NCBI GenBank assembly: GCA_026393275.1 | Contig: JAPLAM010000037.1 | Location: forward strand, 43,462-107,461 | DNA from: Arthrobacter sp. | Lineage (GTDB): Bacteria; Actinomycetota; Actinomycetes; Actinomycetales; Micrococcaceae | Direction: 5' to 3' | Length of the DNA: 64,000 nucleotides | Shown here: positions 60,872 through 64,000 of the stretch, piece after piece | Layout of the letters: each line of letters starts with the position of its first letter | Numbering within the stretch: the first letter of the stretch is position 1 | Translations under genes and position numbers: made by a program | Notes under the pieces: model-generated | Told to the model about the DNA's origin: nothing | Seen by the model: the letters and a program-made list of their open reading frames with translations, nothing else | Databases searched by the model: none

Positions 60872-61780
60872 ATGGAAATCCATCAGCTCGAAATGCTCCG
60901 CGAACTCGGGGCCCTGGGCAGCGTCAAGGCCGTCGCCGAAACGCTCCTGGTGACCCCCTCGGCGGTATCCCAGCAACTGGCCGCGCTGCAGAAGTCCGTG
61001 GACGTGCCGTTGACCCGGAAAGAGGGCCGGAACCTGGTCCTGACCGAGGCCGGGCAGGTGCTCGCGGACGCGGGGGCCGCCGTCGTGAGCGCTATGGCCG
61101 ACGCGAGGATGGCGATCGGCGCGTACCACGGTTCGCCGGTGGCGCCGGTGACCCTGAGCGGATTCCACAGCGCCGGCCAGGCCTTGTTCGGGCCCCTCGC
61201 CCGGCTGCTGGCCGAACCCGGGCAGCCGAGGATCCAGCTCTCCGACGAGGATGTCGCCCAGCAGGATTTCCCTGCCCTGACCGCCCGCTATGACCTGGTG
61301 CTGGCGCACCGGATGGACCACAGCCCGCGGTGGCCCGGGGAACGGGTCGCGGTGATCCCGCTCGCGCACGAGCCGCTGGACGTGGCCCTTCCGGCCGGCC
61401 ACCGGCTCGCCGGGCAGCGGGCGGTGACGGCGGACGACGTCGTCGGCGAACCCTGGGTGACCAGTCACGCCGGCTACTCCCCCGCGGACGTCCTCGCCGC
61501 CGTCGCCGCCGTGTCCAGCCGCGAACTGAACATTGTGCACCGGATCAATGACTACTCCACGGTGGCGGCGCTGGTGGCGGCCGGCGGCGTGATCGGGCTG
61601 CTGCCGCGGCACACCGCGCGGCCCGTGCTGAACCCGGAGATCGTGCTGAAGCCGCTGGAAGGGATCAGCACCAAGCGCCGGATCGACATCCTGGCCCGGC
61701 CGGAGAACCTTAAACGCACATCGGTCATGATGGTCTGCGAAGCACTGCAGACCATCATGACCGATTTAGTGGGCGGCTAG
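60872..61780 (+). CDS. LysR-family transcriptional regulator, divergent from tdh-kbl
   Basis: 302 residues. HTH: MEIHQLEMLRELGALGSVKAVAETLLVTPSAVSQQLAALQKSVDVPLTRKEGRNLVLTEAG. The effector domain follows (VTLSGFHSAGQALFGPLARLL, LPRHTARP). ATG 60872 gives the typical LysR start; ATG 60863 is a second choice. Divergent from tdh with 160 bases between, so it likely regulates threonine use. Its stop is three bases from the convergent gatB end. Confidence 0.88.
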   Translation: MEIHQLEMLRELGALGSVKAVAETLLVTPSAVSQQLAALQKSVDVPLTRKEGRNLVLTEAGQVLADAGAAVVSAMADARMAIGAYHGSPVAPVTLSGFHSAGQALFGPLARLLAEPGQPRIQLSDEDVAQQDFPALTARYDLVLAHRMDHSPRWPGERVAVIPLAHEPLDVALPAGHRLAGQRAVTADDVVGEPWVTSHAGYSPADVLAAVAAVSSRELNIVHRINDYSTVAALVAAGGVIGLLPRHTARPVLNPEIVLKPLEGISTKRRIDILARPENLKRTSVMMVCEALQTIMTDLVGG

Positions 61781-61783
61781 GGC

Positions 61784-63289
61784 CTAGCCTTCGACGCCGA
61801 GGCGCTCCAGGATCAGCTCGCGGACGCGTGCGGCGTCGGCCTGCCCGCGGGTGGCCTTCATGACCCCGCCGACGATCGCACCGATCGCCTGGAGCTTGCC
61901 GCCGCGGATCTTGTCCGCGACGCCGGGCTGCGCGGCGAGGGCCGCATCGATGGCTTCCAGGAGGGGTCCGTCGTCGGAGACCACCGCGAGGCCGCGCTGC
62001 TCGACGATTTCGGCTGGGGTACCCTCGCCGGCGAGCACGCCGTCCAGGACCTCGGCGGCCATCTTGTTGTTGATCTTGCCGTCCTCGACCATCCGGTTCA
62101 GCTCCACGATGGTGGACGGCTGGACGCCGAGCTGGCCGGGGTCGACGTCGGCGTTCTTGGCCCGGCCGACGATCTCGCCCATCCACCATTTGCGGGCCAC
62201 GGTGGCGGTGGCGCCGGCGGCGATGGTTTCCTCGATCTCATCCATGACGCCGGCGTTGACGACGTCGCGGAACTCCAGGTCGGAGTAGCCCCAGTCGGCC
62301 TGCAGGCGCTTGCGGCGGGCGGCCGGCGGCTCCGGCAGCGTGGCCCGGAGCTCCTCGACCCATTCACGCGAGGCAACGATCGGGACCAGGTCCGGTTCCG
62401 GGAAGTAGCGGTAGTCGTCGGCGTCGGACTTCGGCCGGCCCGAGGTGGTGGAGCGGGTGTCCTCGTGCCAGTGCCGGGTTTCCTGGATGACGGGCTGGCC
62501 GGAGTCCAGCACGGCGGCGTGCCGCTGGATCTCGTAGCGGACGGCGTGTTCGACGGCGCGCAGCGAGTTGACGTTCTTGGTTTCCGAGCGGATGCCGAAG
62601 CGGTCGCGGCCGTGCGGGCGCAGCGAGACGTTGGCGTCGCAGCGGACGTTGCCGCGCTCCATCTTGGCGTCCGAGACGCCGAGGTTCTTGACGATCTCGC
62701 GGACGGCGGCGACGTAGGCCTTGGCCAGCTCGGGGGCGCGGCTGCCGGCACCCTCGATCGGCTTGGTGACGATCTCGACCAGCGGGACGCCGGAGCGGTT
62801 GTAGTCCACCAGGGAGTAGTCGGCACCCTGGATGCGGCCGGCGGCGCCGCCCATGTGGGTGAGCTTGCCGGCGTCTTCCTCCATGTGGGCGCGTTCGATT
62901 TCGACGCGGAACACGGTCCCGTCGGAGAGCTCGACGTCCAGGTAGCCGTCGTACGCGATGGGCTCGTCGTACTGGGAGGTCTGGAAGTTCTTCGGGGTGT
63001 CCGGGTAGAAGTAGTTCTTCCGGGCGAAGCGGCAGGTCTCGGCGATCTTGCAGTTCAGCGCCAGGCCGATCTTGATCGAGGACTCGATGGCGGTCTTGTT
63101 CACCACCGGCAGCACGCCGGGCATGCCGAGGTCCACCTCGTTGACGTTGGTGTTCGGCTCGTCGCCAAAGATGTTCGGGGCGGAGGAGAACATCTTGGAC
63201 TTGGTGTTGAGCTCCACGTGGACCTCGAAGCCCAGGACGGGGTCGTACTTCTCCATGGCCTCTTCGAAGCTGAGGGTTGCGTCAGTCAT
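61784..63289 (-). CDS. gatB: Aspartyl/glutamyl-tRNA amidotransferase subunit B
   Basis: 501 residues. It amidates Glu-tRNA-Gln or Asp-tRNA-Asn in the GatCAB complex. Signatures: YDPVLGFEVHVELNTKSKMFSSAPN, LGMPGVLPVVNKTAI, RKNYFYPDTPKNFQTSQYDEPIA, RAHMEEDAGKLTH, DYNRSGVPLVEIVT and RCDANVSLRP, and the C-terminal tail (about 380-501) is the YqeY-like domain. ATG 63289 overlaps the gatA stop by one base (TAATG). Note that this organism also has two tRNA-Asn genes. Confidence 0.96.
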   Translation of the reverse strand: MTDATLSFEEAMEKYDPVLGFEVHVELNTKSKMFSSAPNIFGDEPNTNVNEVDLGMPGVLPVVNKTAIESSIKIGLALNCKIAETCRFARKNYFYPDTPKNFQTSQYDEPIAYDGYLDVELSDGTVFRVEIERAHMEEDAGKLTHMGGAAGRIQGADYSLVDYNRSGVPLVEIVTKPIEGAGSRAPELAKAYVAAVREIVKNLGVSDAKMERGNVRCDANVSLRPHGRDRFGIRSETKNVNSLRAVEHAVRYEIQRHAAVLDSGQPVIQETRHWHEDTRSTTSGRPKSDADDYRYFPEPDLVPIVASREWVEELRATLPEPPAARRKRLQADWGYSDLEFRDVVNAGVMDEIEETIAAGATATVARKWWMGEIVGRAKNADVDPGQLGVQPSTIVELNRMVEDGKINNKMAAEVLDGVLAGEGTPAEIVEQRGLAVVSDDGPLLEAIDAALAAQPGVADKIRGGKLQAIGAIVGGVMKATRGQADAARVRELILERLGVEG

Positions 63290-64000
63290 TAGTGTGAACC
63301 TCCGTGGCTCGCGAGGGTGTCGGCGGCATCCGTCAGTGAGGGGGCCGTCAGTGCGGGGGCCTTGTCCAGCAGTGGCCCGCCCCACTGCGCCTCGAGCAGG
63401 GATTCGAGCACGGCGCCGACGCGGTACAGCCGGGCGTCCTGGCGGGCCGGGGCCAGCAGCTGGACGCCGACCGGCAGTCCGTCCTCGTCGGCGAGGCCGC
63501 CGGGCAGCGAAAGCCCGGGGACGCCGGCCATGTTGGCCGGGATGGTGGCGACGTCGTTGAGGTACATCGCGAGCGGGTCGTTGAGCTTCTCGCCGAGCTT
63601 GAACGCCGTGGTCGGCGCCGTCGGGGAGATCAGCACATCGGCCTGGGCGAACGCGGCGTCGAAGTCGCGCTGGATCAGGGTGCGCACCTTCTGGGCCGAG
63701 CCGTAGTAGGCGTCGTAGTAACCGGCGCTCAGCGCGTAGGTGCCGAGGATGATGCGGCGCTTGACCTCGTCGCCGAAGCCGGCGGCGCGGGTGGCGGCCA
63801 TGACGCGCTCGATGGTGAGCGGCGCCTCCTTGGGCAGCGCGCGGAGGCCGAACCGGACGCCGTCGAACGTTGCCAGGTTGGAGGAGGCCTCGGACGGCAT
63901 GATCAGGTAGTAGGCGCCCAGGGCGTACTTGAAGTTGGGGCAGGAGACCTCGACGATTTCGGCGCCGGCGTCCTTGAGCAGCTCGAGGGATTCGTTGAAG
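63289..64000 (-). CDS. gatA: Glutamyl-tRNA amidotransferase subunit A, C-terminal part (cut by window edge)
   Basis: About 236 residues of the amidase C-terminal portion; the Ser-cisSer-Lys catalytic core lies further upstream, beyond base 64000. Visible: [29 protein letters not shown], the [35 protein letters not shown] segment typical of GatA, and [45 protein letters not shown]. The stop TAA overlaps the gatB start. There is no start inside the window; an internal ATG at 63900 is not one. Confidence 0.94.
   Translation of the reverse strand, partial: FNESLELLKDAGAEIVEVSCPNFKYALGAYYLIMPSEASSNLATFDGVRFGLRALPKEAPLTIERVMAATRAAGFGDEVKRRIILGTYALSAGYYDAYYGSAQKVRTLIQRDFDAAFAQADVLISPTAPTTAFKLGEKLNDPLAMYLNDVATIPANMAGVPGLSLPGGLADEDGLPVGVQLLAPARQDARLYRVGAVLESLLEAQWGGPLLDKAPALTAPSLTDAADTLASHGGSH

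Overview
The window is GC-rich, densely packed DNA from an actinobacterium. It is most likely Arthrobacter or Pseudarthrobacter (Micrococcaceae), judged from codon use, frequent GTG starts, actinobacterial SAM-IV-type riboswitches, the rpsB/M23-peptidase neighbourhood and the glyS, dnaG-dgt-dus and gatAB blocks. This placement is inference; no rRNA gene is present.

Layout. 1-7015: start of rpsB, an M23 peptidase, a glutaryl-CoA-dehydrogenase-type flavoprotein with a perfect palindromic operator, a CAT-anticodon tRNA, and membrane lipid and envelope genes (GT4 glycosyltransferase, DMT transporter, CDP-alcohol phosphatidyltransferase, holin-like protein). 7189-18553: the most distinctive block, a minus-strand catabolic cluster of IclR regulator, cytochrome P450, a two-part PEP-synthase-like phosphotransferase, a short-chain dehydrogenase, [2Fe-2S] ferredoxin, ferredoxin reductase, HD phosphohydrolase and aldehyde dehydrogenase, with a second HD phosphohydrolase upstream. 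This gene set matches the cre pathway known from Corynebacterium glutamicum. There, 4-cresol is first phosphorylated on its hydroxyl (CreHI), the methyl group is oxidised by a P450 that recognises the phosphate ester (CreJ with its redox partners), the phosphate is removed (CreD), and dehydrogenases carry the product to 4-hydroxybenzoate. The block is bracketed by same-orientation copies of an 84-bp dispersed repeat.

18622-39355 is mainly housekeeping: two tRNA-Asn genes with strong terminators, dnaG, dgt, dus, a YibE/F transporter, a BBE-type flavoprotein, a hydrolase/DUF1295/acyltransferase operon, glyS, small hydrolases, and a valine-catabolic mmsBA pair facing a LysR gene. 39457-45843 is an accessory patch: three GNAT acetyltransferases, two APH-fold kinases bracketed by a 26-bp direct repeat, an ASCH protein, a VOC protein, two frameshifted small genes (a tautomerase and a membrane protein), and remnants, one of them a recombinase-like helix-turn-helix.

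45871-64000: a shikimate-dehydrogenase-family enzyme beside an MHS transporter; metX and metY, each behind its own SAM-IV-type riboswitch; a VOC protein, a CPBP protease, a histidine phosphatase, hutI and a D-amino-acid-oxidase-type flavoprotein; a MarR regulator whose TTGA-N4-TCAA sites lie in front of two paralogous FMN reductases; kbl-tdh threonine degradation facing a LysR gene; and gatB with the 3' part of gatA at the right edge.
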